64,000 bases of DNA from Flammeovirga kamogawensis. Its GTDB lineage: Bacteria > Bacteroidota > Bacteroidia > Cytophagales > Flammeovirgaceae. The DNA is taken from contig NZ_CP076128.1 in NCBI RefSeq assembly GCF_018736065.1, positions 3,449,501 through 3,513,500 on the forward strand, in the 5' to 3' direction. The position numbers and the translations under genes are program-made. The notes below the pieces were generated by a model. That model saw only the letters and a program-made list of their open reading frames with translations, was not told the DNA's origin and ran no database searches. This document shows positions 45,773-55,399 of the stretch, piece by piece. Numbering within the stretch: position 1 is the first letter of the stretch; the number at the start of each line of letters is the position of its first letter.

Positions 45773-45847
45773 GGTACGCTTCTACGTTCTATCTTGCAAA
45801 ATATTTAATGAACATAGAATTTAATTCTTGATCGATATACCTACTCC

Positions 45848-46705
45848 ATGAGTCAATTATTTGCCATAATATTTAAATACCGTGTATTTTTAGTCTTTTT
45901 GTTACTTGAATTAGTAGCATCTGGATTAATAGTAAACAATAATAGTTATCAGAGGTCTGTAATTTTATCTTCTTCAAATGCTGTAGTTGGAGGAATTTAT
46001 AATGCATCATCAAATGTTGAACAATATTTTAGTTTGACAGATGTTAATGAAGACCTACTGAATGAAAATGCGTATCTAAGAAAACAATTAGAATTAGCAG
46101 CAATTGGAGTTAAAGATTCTTTAAGTTTAGACAGTATTAGTACCAAAACAACAGCATTGTTTTATGGTATGAGTGATACAGTTGCTTATGACTTTATACC
46201 GGCTCGTATTATTAATAACTCTATTTATAGATCTGCCAATTATATTACTCTAAATAAAGGTAGAAATGATGGTATTGTTGAAGGCATGGGGTTAATGACA
46301 AAAGACGGTGTAGTAGGTCAAGTAAAAGCAGTTTCTGATCACTTTGCAACTTGTTATTCGCTTTTACATAGAGATATGGCAGTTTCTTCTGAGTTAAAGA
46401 AAAATGGAGCGTTATGTACTGTTAAATGGGATACTGAAGATCCAACAACAGCAAGTGCAAATTATTTACCTTTACATCTTGATATTAATGTTGGTGATAC
46501 AATAACTACTTCTGGCTTTAATACTGTTTATCCAGAAGGTGTAATGTTAGGTGTGGTAACAGAGGCAAAGAAAACGCCTTCAGAAAGATTTTGGCTTGTA
46601 ACAATTGATGTGTCAGTAGATTTTTCTAAAATACATCATGTTTATGTATCCAAATCTTTATTTAGATCAGAAAAAGACTCTTTAGAGTTTATGTCTGAAG
46701 ACTAA
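45848..46705 (+). CDS. mreC: Rod-shape determining protein MreC
   Basis: 285 residues: a short cytoplasmic start, one membrane helix (about 9-28), a coiled coil near 55-85 (SLTDVNEDLLNENAYLRKQL) and a periplasmic double beta-barrel with NYITLNKGRNDGIVEGMGLMTKDGVVGQV, the MreC hallmark, and DTITTSGFNTVYPEGVMLGVV. It links MreB to the cell-wall synthases. The next gene is mreD, 52 bp on. Confidence 0.96.
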   Translation: MSQLFAIIFKYRVFLVFLLLELVASGLIVNNNSYQRSVILSSSNAVVGGIYNASSNVEQYFSLTDVNEDLLNENAYLRKQLELAAIGVKDSLSLDSISTKTTALFYGMSDTVAYDFIPARIINNSIYRSANYITLNKGRNDGIVEGMGLMTKDGVVGQVKAVSDHFATCYSLLHRDMAVSSELKKNGALCTVKWDTEDPTTASANYLPLHLDINVGDTITTSGFNTVYPEGVMLGVVTEAKKTPSERFWLVTIDVSVDFSKIHHVYVSKSLFRSEKDSLEFMSED

Positions 46706-46757
46706 AATGTGCAAATATTAATTATTGAAAATATTCCTAGGTGGAAATAAATAGATT

Positions 46758-47288
46758 ATGGGAAGAGAAATTTGGTTAAAAGAATTAGGGTTATTTTTCT
46801 TATACCTCACTGTACAAGTGTTGTTTTTTAGAAATCTTGCATTCTTTGATGGTATGGTAATGGTTTTTCCTTACGTTGCTTTTTTAATCTTATTACCTTT
46901 CGGAGCAATGAATATGAGTATTTTACTTGTAGCTTTCTTTATGGGATTTGTAGTAGATATTTTTTACGACTCAATAGGAATTCATACCGCTGCTTGTGTT
47001 TTATTGGCTTTTGTAAGAACTCAATTAATGAAATGGACAGCACCTACCGGTGGATATGAACTTTCAGAAACTCCAACAATTGGTCAGATGGGATTGGGAA
47101 CTTTTCTAATTTTTATCGCTCCTCAAATTATACTTCATCATATTTTGCTATTTATGATTGAAGCAGGTTCTTGGGCATTTATGCCAAGAGCAATATTGAG
47201 AGCTTTACTTAGTTCTGTTGCTACTTTATTGATAATCCTAGCAATTCAGTATCTATTTTACGGAAGCAGCCAAAGAAGAAGGATTTAG
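46758..47288 (+). CDS. mreD: Rod-shape determining protein MreD
   Basis: 176 residues with five or six hydrophobic helices (LYLTVQVLFFRNLAFFDG, FPYVAFLILLPFGAMNMSI, GFVVDIFYDSIGIHTAAC). The VDIFYDSIGIH segment is typical of MreD in Bacteroidota. It is assigned by topology, this motif and its position directly after mreC. It ends at a bidirectional terminator shared with mnmA. Confidence 0.93.
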   Translation: MGREIWLKELGLFFLYLTVQVLFFRNLAFFDGMVMVFPYVAFLILLPFGAMNMSILLVAFFMGFVVDIFYDSIGIHTAACVLLAFVRTQLMKWTAPTGGYELSETPTIGQMGLGTFLIFIAPQIILHHILLFMIEAGSWAFMPRAILRALLSSVATLLIILAIQYLFYGSSQRRRI

Positions 47289-47310
47289 GAATAGCTATAT
47301 AAGTATATAG

Positions 47311-47349
47311 AAAAGGGATAGTTGATATATTAAATCTACTATCCCTTTT
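47311..47349. terminator. Bidirectional terminator between mreD and mnmA
   Basis: A perfect 12-bp stem (AAAAGGGATAGT with ACTATCCCTTTT) has A/T runs on both sides, serving both convergent genes. Confidence 0.85.
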
Positions 47350-47352
47350 AAT

Positions 47353-48558
47353 TTATCCTGCAATTACACCAGAACCAATTAATTCATCATCTGTATACCA
47401 GGTAATAAATTGTCCGGCTGATATCCCAGATTGTTTATTCTCAAAAACACAATATAAACCATCCGATTTCATGTAAAGTGTAACTTTTTCTAGAGGTTGT
47501 CTATAACGTATTCTAGCCATATATTCTCTAGTCTCACCAACTTTCATTGCTAAATCAGTGCGAACCCAATGGATTTCATCAGAATTCACCTTTAGGCCTT
47601 GTCTATTCAAGCCAGGATGTTGATCTCCTTGACCTGTATAAATTGTATTTGTTTTTGTATCAGTAGCAATTACAAATAATGGTAGAGGAGTTCCTCCAAC
47701 ACCAAGTCCTTTTCTTTGTCCAATTGTGTAATAATGTGCTCCTTGATGATCCCCTACTTTTTTACCGTAAGTAGGTTTATATTGATATGGAGATGTGAGT
47801 ATCTCTAATTTTTCTTCCTCTGTAGAAGCCTTTAAAAGTTCAGCTTCTCTATCTGCATATATTTGATGTTCTTTAGAAACTTCAACAATATTCCCTTTTT
47901 TAGGAAGAAGTTGTTGTTTTAAGAAATCAGGTAATTTTACTTTACCAATAAAACATAACCCTTGAGAATCTTTTTTATTTGCTGTAATCAAATCTTGTTC
48001 TGCTGCAATATCTCTTACTTGAGGCTTTGTTAACTCTCCAATAGGAAATAATGCTTTAGATAATTGCTCTTGACTTAATTGAGATAAGAAGTAACTCTGA
48101 TCTTTATTTCCGTCTACACCTGCTAAAAGTCTAAAAACTTCTTTACCGTTTTCATCAATAAAAGAATCTTTTCTGCAATAATGCCCCATTGCTACATAGT
48201 CAGCACCAAGGCTTAAGGCGATATCCATAAAGACATCAAATTTTACCTCTCTGTTACATAATACATCTGGGTTGGGTGTGCGCCCCGCTTCATATTCAGA
48301 AAACATATAGTCTACTATACGCTCTTTATATTGTTCACTGAGATCTACACTTTGGAATGGAATGTTTAGTTTGTTTGCAACAAGTAATGCATCATTACTG
48401 TCATCAATCCATGGGCATTCTCCTTGAATTGTTACACTTCCATCGTGCCAATTGATCATAAATAGACCAATTACTTCATAACCTTGCTCTACTAATAAGT
48501 GAGCTGCTACACTAGAGTCTACTCCGCCAGAGAGACCAACTACTACTCTTTTTGCCAT
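47353..48558 (-). CDS. mnmA: tRNA-specific 2-thiouridylase MnmA
   Basis: 401 residues. The PP-loop SGGVDS is at 10-15; the catalytic cysteines are Cys101 ([12 protein letters not shown]) and Cys202 ([10 protein letters not shown]). It activates U34 of tRNAs for Lys, Glu and Gln with ATP and inserts sulfur. Later landmarks are [19 protein letters not shown] and AGQF near the end. The length includes short lineage-typical insertions (around 40-55 and 225-250). A promoter candidate lies about 100 bp upstream. Confidence 0.97.
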   Translation of the reverse strand: MAKRVVVGLSGGVDSSVAAHLLVEQGYEVIGLFMINWHDGSVTIQGECPWIDDSNDALLVANKLNIPFQSVDLSEQYKERIVDYMFSEYEAGRTPNPDVLCNREVKFDVFMDIALSLGADYVAMGHYCRKDSFIDENGKEVFRLLAGVDGNKDQSYFLSQLSQEQLSKALFPIGELTKPQVRDIAAEQDLITANKKDSQGLCFIGKVKLPDFLKQQLLPKKGNIVEVSKEHQIYADREAELLKASTEEEKLEILTSPYQYKPTYGKKVGDHQGAHYYTIGQRKGLGVGGTPLPLFVIATDTKTNTIYTGQGDQHPGLNRQGLKVNSDEIHWVRTDLAMKVGETREYMARIRYRQPLEKVTLYMKSDGLYCVFENKQSGISAGQFITWYTDDELIGSGVIAG

Positions 48559-48659
48559 ATTATACTGCTTACAGGGGGTTAAGTTCCCTTTTCACAAAAT
48601 GATTTCTATTTTAAACTTCTTATTCGAAGAGTAAAATTTTATTTTTCTAAAATATTTTG

Positions 48660-48694
48660 CAAAGATAGTAATAAGTTTATTGTTTAATACACAA
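48660..48694 (-). promoter_or_regulatory. Candidate promoter for mnmA
   Basis: On the minus strand TTG (48694-48692), 24 bases, then TATCTTTG (48667-48660, TAnnTTTG). The spacing is at the long end of the accepted range. Confidence 0.45.
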
Positions 48695-48801
48695 TATTTA
48701 TAATCAATGACTTAACACTTATAAATGAGGTGGATAGATTATTGTTGATATTTTTTTATTGAAATATTTAGTTTTGTTAATTAATTTTTTTCAAAATATA
48801 C

Positions 48802-48832
48802 TTGCGTAGTAATATAAAAACATGCACCTTTG
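48802..48832 (+). promoter_or_regulatory. Promoter for tRNA-Leu
   Basis: TTG at 48802-48804, a 20-base spacer and CACCTTTG at 48825-48832 (one mismatch to TAnnTTTG). Transcription would start shortly before the tRNA at 48866. Confidence 0.6.
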
Positions 48833-48865
48833 CATCGCTTTAAAACAAAAAGCCCACTAAAAAAT

Positions 48866-48950
48866 GCGGGTGTGGCGAAATTGGTAGACGCGCTAGACTT
48901 AGGATCTAGTGCTGCAAGGCGTGGGGGTTCGAGTCCCTCCACCCGCACCA
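48866..48950 (+). tRNA. tRNA-Leu (anticodon TAG)
   Basis: 85 nt with encoded CCA. The acceptor arms GCGGGTG and CACCCGC pair; the anticodon stem CTAGA/TCTAG encloses the loop CTTAGGA, so the anticodon is TAG (CUA codons and, by wobble, others). The long variable arm (TGCTGCAAGGCGT) is that of a class-II tRNA, and GGTTCGAGTCC is the T arm. Confidence 0.97.
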
Positions 48951-48952
48951 AA

Positions 48953-48985
48953 AAGGATTGATAGAAATATCAATCCTTTTTTTTT
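48953..48985 (+). terminator. Terminator after tRNA-Leu
   Basis: AAGGATTGATA pairs perfectly with TATCAATCCTT (11 bp, GAAA loop), followed by a run of T. It starts 3 bases after the tRNA CCA. Confidence 0.9.
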
Positions 48986-49188
48986 GTTCAATTTTTAATT
49001 GAAACCCTCATAAAGTACATTACATTAATAAGAAAAGACTCTTTAAGGCACTAAAAACTCACAATCCTCCTTATTAATAAAATAGTTTTCTTTATTCTTC
49101 GTTTTATTTTTGAAGTCCGAAATGATATTGCAATCATGGTACTCGAATTGCTCTATACAATTCACTCGGACGAGATTAAGCGTAAACT

Positions 49189-51588
49189 ATGGCTGAAAAG
49201 ACATCAACAAATACTAAAGGGTCTGGATTAAGACTAAATGATTTAAGTATTCGTGTAAAAGTTCTATTGAATCTTCTTTTGATTGCTGCATTATCAAGTA
49301 CTGCTGTAGGTATGCTTGGTTATTATTCAGCAAAAAAATCTTTAGAAGAAGCAGTTTTTGCACAACTTACTTCTGTGCGTGAAGTAAAACGACGTACTTT
49401 AGAATCGTTTATAGAAGATGCAAAAGAGCAAGTAAGTGTTTTGGCACAAAGTAGAATGGTGTCTGATGCTGTAATGGAGTTATCTCCTGCATTTTCGATA
49501 TTAGATTATTATTATGCTCCTGGTAAAATTGAACGAATGCGTAGAGACTTAAAAGAGTTTTACCGTTCTGATGTTGATAGAAAACTTGGAGATAATGATG
49601 ATGGTTTTTCACGTCAATTAGTAAATAGTGTTGATGCTGTATCTGATAGAATGGTCATTTTACAGACATTGTATCTATCCAATAATCCAAACCCTATAGG
49701 AAAGAAATTCCAATTAAATAGAGCAAATGATAAAACCGCTTATTCTGATATTCATGAGCGTTATCATTCTTCATTTAGAAGGTTTTTAATGGCAGATGGT
49801 TTCTCAGATTTATTGCTTGTGAATGTAAATTCATCAGAAGTAATATATTCTGTTTCTAAAAATGTTGATTTTGGTTCTAATTTAATGGATGGCGTATTTA
49901 GACAATCTGCATTAGGGCAGGCGTTTACATTGGCAAGAAATTCTATCAGACCAAACATGGTTATTTTATCAGATTTTGGTTCTTATGAAGGGTCATACGG
50001 TGACCTTCAAATGTTTTTCTCAGCTCCAGTATATGAGGAGGGTGAAAAAATAGCTGTTCTTATTGCAACAATGCCTTTATCTGCCATTAATAAAATAATG
50101 ACAGATGATGGAGATTGGGTAGAAGAAGGTTTAGGACGAACAGGTGAAACTTATCTTGTTGGTAAAGATCAATTAATGAGAAGTGATGCCCGTTTATTTG
50201 AAGAAGATGCAGAGAGGTTTTATAAGCAGATAAGAGATTTAAAAATTCCTAGTGAGGAAATAAGAAAGATAAAAGCATTAAGAACAACTGTTTTATCTAA
50301 AACTGTAAATACTGCTCCAATTCAAGATGCCATGAAAGGGCATACTGGTAATATGTTATCAGTGAATTACTTAGGTGAACCTGCATTGACATCATATACA
50401 AGCCTTAAAATTCGTCAATTACCTTGGATGATCGTTGCAGAAATGCAAGAAGTGGAAGCTTTTGAATCTATTGAAAGATTAAAATGGAATGTAGCACTTG
50501 CTACAATTATTATTTTTATTATTGGTTTCATAGTCTCAAATGCTTATTCAGCTAATTTTACAAGACCAATTTTAAAATTAGAACAAGCGATTTCTAAATT
50601 AGCACGAGGAGATGTTTCGACTTCAATTCCTGTGAAATCTGCAGATGAGATTGGTAAGACGATTGAATCAATGAATAGTTTAATTGAGAGAACAAAGCAA
50701 ACATCTGATTTTGCTTCCGATATAGGTAAAGGAAATTTCAAAACAAACTTTGATACTTTTGGTAACAGAGATGTTTTAGGCAATTCATTGATTAAAATGA
50801 GAGATCGCTTAGAGTTTGTTTCAGAAGAAGACCATAGAAGACAGTGGGTAAGTGAAGGTATTTCTAAGTTTGCAGAAATAACACGTAAATATCTAGATGA
50901 TGTTGATCAATTGTATTCTGTTGTTTTACGAGACCTTGTAGATTATCTAAGTGCAAACCAAGGAATGTTATTTCTTGTAGAGGATGATTTGAAATCAGAT
51001 ACTCAGTTTTTACAATTAAAGTCTTGTTATGCTTTTGATAGAGATAAGTATCTAAATAAACAAATAGGTTTTGGAGAAGGGTTAGCAGGTAGATGTTGGC
51101 AAGAAAATGAGTCGTTATTTATAGATGATGTACCTCCAGGATATTCAAAAATTGTCACAGGTTTAGGTTTGGCATCTCCTAAGAGTTTATTATTAGTACC
51201 TTTAAAATTTAATGAAGAGGCTTTAGGTGTAATTGAGTTAGCTTCTTTTAATGTAATTGAGCCATATATGGTTGAGTTTATTGAGAGAGTTTCAGAGAGT
51301 ATTGCTTCTGCTATTACATCAGCAAAACATAATACGAGAACTTCTCATTTACTATCTGCTTCTCAAAAATTAACGCAAGAGTTAAGGGTTAGAGAAGAAG
51401 AGATGCTTCAGAATACAGAAGAGCTTCAGGCAACTCAAGAAGAAATGGAAAGAAGACAGCAAGAGCTTGAAGAAGTTCGTAGATCATTGCAAAAAGAAAT
51501 TGCTATGAAAGATGAACAAATTCTATTTTATAAATCCCAATTAGGAGACGAAGAGGGGACAACGCCTTCTGAAGAAACAAAAAAATAA
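49189..51588 (+). CDS. Membrane sensor with dCache, HAMP and GAF domains, no recognisable output domain
   Basis: 799 residues. A first membrane helix at about 28-47, an extracytoplasmic sensor of about 385 residues with dCache character (QMFFSAPVYEEGEKIAVLIATMPL, GRTGETYLVGKDQLMRSDARL), a second helix at about 434-452, HAMP to about 505 (LEQAISKLARGDVSTSIPVKSADEIGKTIESMN), GAF at about 565-710 (GFGEGLAGRCWQENESLFIDD) and a terminal coiled coil (715-785; NTEELQATQEEMERRQQELEE). The kinase, methyl-accepting and cyclase domains that usually follow are absent, so it must signal through a partner or the coiled coil. A -7-like TATTTTTG lies at 49105-49112. It ends at a terminator. Confidence 0.85.
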   Translation: MAEKTSTNTKGSGLRLNDLSIRVKVLLNLLLIAALSSTAVGMLGYYSAKKSLEEAVFAQLTSVREVKRRTLESFIEDAKEQVSVLAQSRMVSDAVMELSPAFSILDYYYAPGKIERMRRDLKEFYRSDVDRKLGDNDDGFSRQLVNSVDAVSDRMVILQTLYLSNNPNPIGKKFQLNRANDKTAYSDIHERYHSSFRRFLMADGFSDLLLVNVNSSEVIYSVSKNVDFGSNLMDGVFRQSALGQAFTLARNSIRPNMVILSDFGSYEGSYGDLQMFFSAPVYEEGEKIAVLIATMPLSAINKIMTDDGDWVEEGLGRTGETYLVGKDQLMRSDARLFEEDAERFYKQIRDLKIPSEEIRKIKALRTTVLSKTVNTAPIQDAMKGHTGNMLSVNYLGEPALTSYTSLKIRQLPWMIVAEMQEVEAFESIERLKWNVALATIIIFIIGFIVSNAYSANFTRPILKLEQAISKLARGDVSTSIPVKSADEIGKTIESMNSLIERTKQTSDFASDIGKGNFKTNFDTFGNRDVLGNSLIKMRDRLEFVSEEDHRRQWVSEGISKFAEITRKYLDDVDQLYSVVLRDLVDYLSANQGMLFLVEDDLKSDTQFLQLKSCYAFDRDKYLNKQIGFGEGLAGRCWQENESLFIDDVPPGYSKIVTGLGLASPKSLLLVPLKFNEEALGVIELASFNVIEPYMVEFIERVSESIASAITSAKHNTRTSHLLSASQKLTQELRVREEEMLQNTEELQATQEEMERRQQELEEVRRSLQKEIAMKDEQILFYKSQLGDEEGTTPSEETKK

Positions 51589-51603
51589 ATTAATCTCTAA
51601 AAT

Positions 51604-51641
51604 AAAAAATGCGATGTCTATTTAAAGATATCGCATTTTTT
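51604..51641. terminator. Bidirectional terminator between the sensor and BatA-type genes
   Basis: AAAAAATGCGAT pairs with ATCGCATTTTTT (12 bp) around a short inner loop; A/T runs on both sides serve convergent transcripts. Confidence 0.85.
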
Positions 51642-51669
51642 ATGTACAGATATTGATTTTGTTATCTAG

Positions 51670-53706
51670 TTACTTAATTCTTAAAATTAGCATTTCAGCA
51701 CATAAGAATAGAAGAGCAAAGATTAAGAAATACCTCCATAATGGAAATGCTACGTTATCTTCAATAAAAATCTGTTTAAAATTATCTGCTTTAATATTCT
51801 TATAAATTTTCACATTTTTGTATTTATCAAGCTGATCAGAAAGTTCTTGCTCAGAAAAAGTAGTTAACCTAGATTCTTGACTAGAGTAATTGAAGGCAAT
51901 GTATCCTATAAAGTTATTTTCATCTGCTGAAGCGATTTCATAACATCCGGCCTCCATGTCATCATTTGGCAGTTTTATTGTCAAAATATCAGCATTTATT
52001 TTTTGTGCTGGTATAATTTCAACTTGCCCTTTTTTAAGTTTATACATCGTTCCTTTCTGTAGCCCATCAAAACGAACCCTTATATTTTTCTCCCCAAAAT
52101 TATGAGATAATTGATCTGATTGCGTTTTACTTAATATAGCCATACGGTACATTACAGGTACAAATAAAGCATGTCTGCCAAAATTACTGTACTTAGGATT
52201 TAAAGGCGCAGAAGCAAAATAATTACTTTGTAATGCATTCTCTTGTACTGAAAAGAAGCTTTCGCTATTTCTAAATCCAAGAAGTGTGTGAATCCCTCTA
52301 CCGTGCCATTGAAAGATTGGAAGCCCTTCTGGCATGCTCATGTTTTTTAGACGTTTTTCAAATACGTTTGCAAAGAAAGGATCTTTTTTAGCAGGAGGGA
52401 CAGTGCCTATCAATTTAGTGCCATCCTTTATATTATTCTTATTGATCTTAAGGCCAAATGTAGTTGCATAACTATCAATGTCTATATTTTCAGTAGGAAA
52501 AACAGCGATATTAGTACCACTTCTCATCGCATTAATAATTACCTCTTTAAGAGATTCATTAATGTATTGAACATTATCTATAATCAGTAAATCAGCTCCA
52601 TTTGTAGCAGAGTAATCAATTGATTTTGAACTAAATGTTGTAGCATTTAGGAAGACTTCACTTTTATATACAGTAGAAAGGTATTTTCTAGGGTTATCAG
52701 ATATAATTGCAATATTAATGTTAGGAGAAACATTGAGAACAAAATAATGGTCATTATCAAAATCTACGGGGTAATCATCTATACTAACCTTACATTTTTT
52801 TGATCCTGCACTACTAACAGCAAATGCCATTTCAACTATTTTAGTCTCATTTCTATCTAAAGAAACGGTAGAATTAGATGCCTGAACATCTTCTACAAAT
52901 AGTTTAAGATCTTTATCAGTAATTGCATCATTCCCGAGGTTAGAAACTTTTACAAATAGTTTATTATTTTCTTTTTCTTTTAAGAATGGTTTATCTAACC
53001 AAACAGAGTCAATACGTAAATTTTCTATTTTATCAGCAGAAAGAGGAATTAAATGATATTCTGCCAAAGAATCGAATTCAAGTTGTTCAATTGCTCCAAT
53101 AGTTGATTTTTGAAAGTCTGAAATCCAGAAAATTTGCTTGTTATTTCCTATTCCTTCTCTAAGAAAAGCATCTTGTTCAAAAGTATTGATATCATTTAAT
53201 GACCTAGTGAAATTAGAATGGTTTAGTCCAATAATCTCTTCTTCGGCCCTATCTTGATTCATAAAATATCTTGATCCACCAGTAAAACGGTTGTCTAGAA
53301 CTTGGTAATTAAAACCAACTGGAAAAACGGTAGGTATTTTCCTACCAATATCTTTAGCAGCATCAAAAAGTGTTTTAGAATTTCGTTCACTTTGCATGCT
53401 ATACGAGTTATCTATATATATACTCACACGGCCAGCATCATTTTTTAATAAAGCTGTTCCATCTTGGTTAGGAATGTATGGTCTAGCAAATGCTAAAATT
53501 GCCAAAAGTATAAATAACATTCGGGCAATCATTACAAGAATTTTCTTTAGCTTATCTTGAGCATTAGAAGTTTCCTTTACAGAATGTAGAAAAGCAACAT
53601 TCGTAAATTTAATTTCAGTTGACCTTTGAAAATTAAAAAGGTGAATAATTAAGGGAACTGCTACTAATGGCAGTGCATACAAAAAATATGGATTTACGAA
53701 GTTCAT
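51670..53706 (-). CDS. BatA/von Willebrand factor A domain membrane protein
   Basis: 678 residues. The N-terminus is the BatA module of Bacteroidota: two membrane helices (about 5-24 and 57-75) around an amphipathic FNFQRSTEIKFTNVAFLHSV segment. A VWA-like domain follows, with a metal-site DxSxS motif at Asp99-Ser103 (YIDNSYSMQ). The middle (about 280-600) is beta-rich and periplasmic, including a GATase1-like stretch (LLIIDNVQYINESLKEVI). One membrane helix is at the C-terminus (about 655-675). Its role is unknown; related proteins sit in aerotolerance or MoxR clusters, but no MoxR gene is adjacent here. Confidence 0.88.
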   Translation of the reverse strand: MNFVNPYFLYALPLVAVPLIIHLFNFQRSTEIKFTNVAFLHSVKETSNAQDKLKKILVMIARMLFILLAILAFARPYIPNQDGTALLKNDAGRVSIYIDNSYSMQSERNSKTLFDAAKDIGRKIPTVFPVGFNYQVLDNRFTGGSRYFMNQDRAEEEIIGLNHSNFTRSLNDINTFEQDAFLREGIGNNKQIFWISDFQKSTIGAIEQLEFDSLAEYHLIPLSADKIENLRIDSVWLDKPFLKEKENNKLFVKVSNLGNDAITDKDLKLFVEDVQASNSTVSLDRNETKIVEMAFAVSSAGSKKCKVSIDDYPVDFDNDHYFVLNVSPNINIAIISDNPRKYLSTVYKSEVFLNATTFSSKSIDYSATNGADLLIIDNVQYINESLKEVIINAMRSGTNIAVFPTENIDIDSYATTFGLKINKNNIKDGTKLIGTVPPAKKDPFFANVFEKRLKNMSMPEGLPIFQWHGRGIHTLLGFRNSESFFSVQENALQSNYFASAPLNPKYSNFGRHALFVPVMYRMAILSKTQSDQLSHNFGEKNIRVRFDGLQKGTMYKLKKGQVEIIPAQKINADILTIKLPNDDMEAGCYEIASADENNFIGYIAFNYSSQESRLTTFSEQELSDQLDKYKNVKIYKNIKADNFKQIFIEDNVAFPLWRYFLIFALLFLCAEMLILRIK

Positions 53707-53822
53707 AGAAAATCTAGAGGGTTTCGAGTCTTTTTATCTATCTAAGTTTACTATTTTTTTGAAAAAAACTACTAGAAGATACAATGAAAGAATAGGACTT
53801 TTTACACTTAGAAGGATTTAAT

Positions 53823-53830
53823 TATATTTG
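53823..53830 (+). promoter_or_regulatory. Candidate -7 box for the OmpH-like gene
   Basis: TATATTTG, an exact TAnnTTTG match, about 113 bp before the GTG start at 53944. No matching -33 element. Confidence 0.4.
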
Positions 53831-53943
53831 CAGCTGTAAAATTTTACAATAGTGAAAAATGTTAACTAAAATATTTAGTTTTACATTCTTTCAATTCGTC
53901 ATAAATATCATTTTTTGAGCCACATTCTAAACTAAGAAATAAA

Positions 53944-54540
53944 GTGAAAAAATTATTATTCGTAGTTGCACTTGTTGCAACAATGGTATCTTGTCAGCAG
54001 CCTCAGCAAGTAGCTGCACCAGCTGGTGGAACAACAACTAAAATTGCCTATATCAATAACGATACTTTATCGGTGTATTACAAATATGGTGAGGATAGAT
54101 ACAGAGAGTTTCAAGCAAAAGTTGAAAAAAGCCAAAAGCAATTGCAATCTCGTGCTATGAAATTGCAAAAAAGTGCAGAAAGCTTTGAGAAAAGAGCTAG
54201 AGCAGGTCTTATGTCTCAAAATGATATTCGTAAGAAACAAGAAGAGCTTGGTTTAAAACAACAAGAAATTCAAGTTGCTCAACAAGCACAAGCACAAGGT
54301 TTAGCTGCTGAAGAAGCGGAGATTCAAGGTGAAGTAAGAAGAAGAGTAAAAGAATTTTTAGATGCATATTCTGCAGATAAAAACTATAGTATTGTTTTAG
54401 GTTATAGCGATGGTGTAACTTCTACTGTAATTTGGTCTACGCCAAGTGTAGAAGATATTACACAAGTTGTAATTGATGGCTTAAACAAAGAATATGAAGA
54501 AGAGTTGAACGCTCAATCTTCTGAAGAAAAAAGTAACTAA
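53944..54540 (+). CDS. OmpH/Skp-family periplasmic chaperone-like lipoprotein
   Basis: 198 residues from a GTG start. The signal peptide carries a lipobox (MVSC, Cys17). After a short linker comes the OmpH core: KIAYINNDTLSVYYKYGEDRY, then a long coiled coil of about 80 residues rich in Gln, Lys and Glu (VEKSQKQLQSRAMKLQKSAE, RKKQEELGLKQQEIQVAQQA) and a closing beta strand (YSIVLGYSDGVTSTVIWS). Skp proteins hold unfolded outer-membrane proteins in tentacle-like coiled coils; a lipid anchor, as here, is frequent in Bacteroidota. Confidence 0.9.
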   Translation: MKKLLFVVALVATMVSCQQPQQVAAPAGGTTTKIAYINNDTLSVYYKYGEDRYREFQAKVEKSQKQLQSRAMKLQKSAESFEKRARAGLMSQNDIRKKQEELGLKQQEIQVAQQAQAQGLAAEEAEIQGEVRRRVKEFLDAYSADKNYSIVLGYSDGVTSTVIWSTPSVEDITQVVIDGLNKEYEEELNAQSSEEKSN

Positions 54541-54560
54541 TTACTTTTTCTAATTATTAT

Positions 54561-54599
54561 AAATCCGCAATGGTTCAAGCTATTGCGGATTTATTTTTT
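54561..54599 (+). terminator. Terminator after the OmpH-like gene
   Basis: AAATCCGCAAT pairs perfectly with ATTGCGGATTT (11 bp, 10-base loop), followed by a T-rich tract. Confidence 0.85.
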
Positions 54600-54638
54600 A
54601 GTTAAAAATAAGTTTCCTACCATTAAATAAATTAAGTA

Positions 54639-55172
54639 ATGAGTGATAAAAAACCGTCTTTCTTTGAGGGCTTTAAGGCTCCTGTAGATATGCTAAATAA
54701 ATTACGTACAGTTTTTTATACTATGGCAAGTTTTTCTGTCCCATTTTCTTTTCTATGGTATATTCAATATAGAGGAGAGGCGATAGAGCCTATTATTGCT
54801 CCATTAGGGAATACTGTTGTAGGTATAGTAGCAGCAATATGTATTTTAATTGCTGCAGTGGTTTATTATCAATATCAACAGAAACTGAAATTAATACGTC
54901 AAGAAGCATCATTACCTTACAGATTATCGATGTTGTTAAAAGCACAATGTGTAAAGTTTTTGCCTTTATGTTTTCCTCCAGTAATAACAATACTATTATT
55001 TAGGTTAACATTAGAACCATTAATATTTGGTACTTACTTATTATCTATGATTTTATTTGCAATGAGTAATCCTTCTGTACATACTACAGTTTCAGATTTA
55101 CGATTAAATAAGAGAGATAAAGAAGTGATGCTTCAGAATACTCCTTTTGAGGAAACAGATATGAAACTCTAA
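54639..55172 (+). CDS. Four-helix membrane protein of unknown function
   Basis: 177 residues. Hydrophobic segments at about 25-42, 58-76, 105-122 and 127-143, a basic loop between the second and third (QYQQKLKLIRQEASLPYR), and a charged C-terminal tail (LRLNKRDKEVMLQNTPFEETD). Not recognised. It lies alone between two terminators, after the OmpH-like gene. An inner-membrane location is likely. Confidence 0.7.
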   Translation: MSDKKPSFFEGFKAPVDMLNKLRTVFYTMASFSVPFSFLWYIQYRGEAIEPIIAPLGNTVVGIVAAICILIAAVVYYQYQQKLKLIRQEASLPYRLSMLLKAQCVKFLPLCFPPVITILLFRLTLEPLIFGTYLLSMILFAMSNPSVHTTVSDLRLNKRDKEVMLQNTPFEETDMKL

Positions 55173-55198
55173 TTCGGGACGAGACATAGAGCATAAAT

Positions 55199-55234
55199 AA
55201 AAAAGCACGTTACTTTTAAAGTACGTGCTTTTTT
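55199..55234. terminator. Bidirectional terminator after the 54639 gene
   Basis: AAAAAAGCACGT pairs perfectly with ACGTGCTTTTTT (12 bp). It ends the plus-strand gene and could stop transcripts continuing past uvrA, although uvrA ends about 165 bp away. Nothing else is seen between 55235 and 55399. Confidence 0.85.
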
Positions 55235-55399
55235 AATGAGAGAAGAATCTCTCGGAAGTATGATAATTGAATTGATTAGTAATTCAAATATACTAGGTTT
55301 GTTTTTTAAATGCAAATGAATATCAATAAAGTGCAATAATTAGAAGTATATTCTACACTTTATTGTTTTAACCAAATAATACATAATTAATAGCCTTTT

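Larger units (their letters stand above)
48559..48865. other. Intergenic region between mnmA and tRNA-Leu
   Basis: 307 bp without a coding signal. It holds a minus-strand promoter candidate for mnmA and a plus-strand promoter for the tRNA; nothing else recognisable. Confidence 0.6.
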
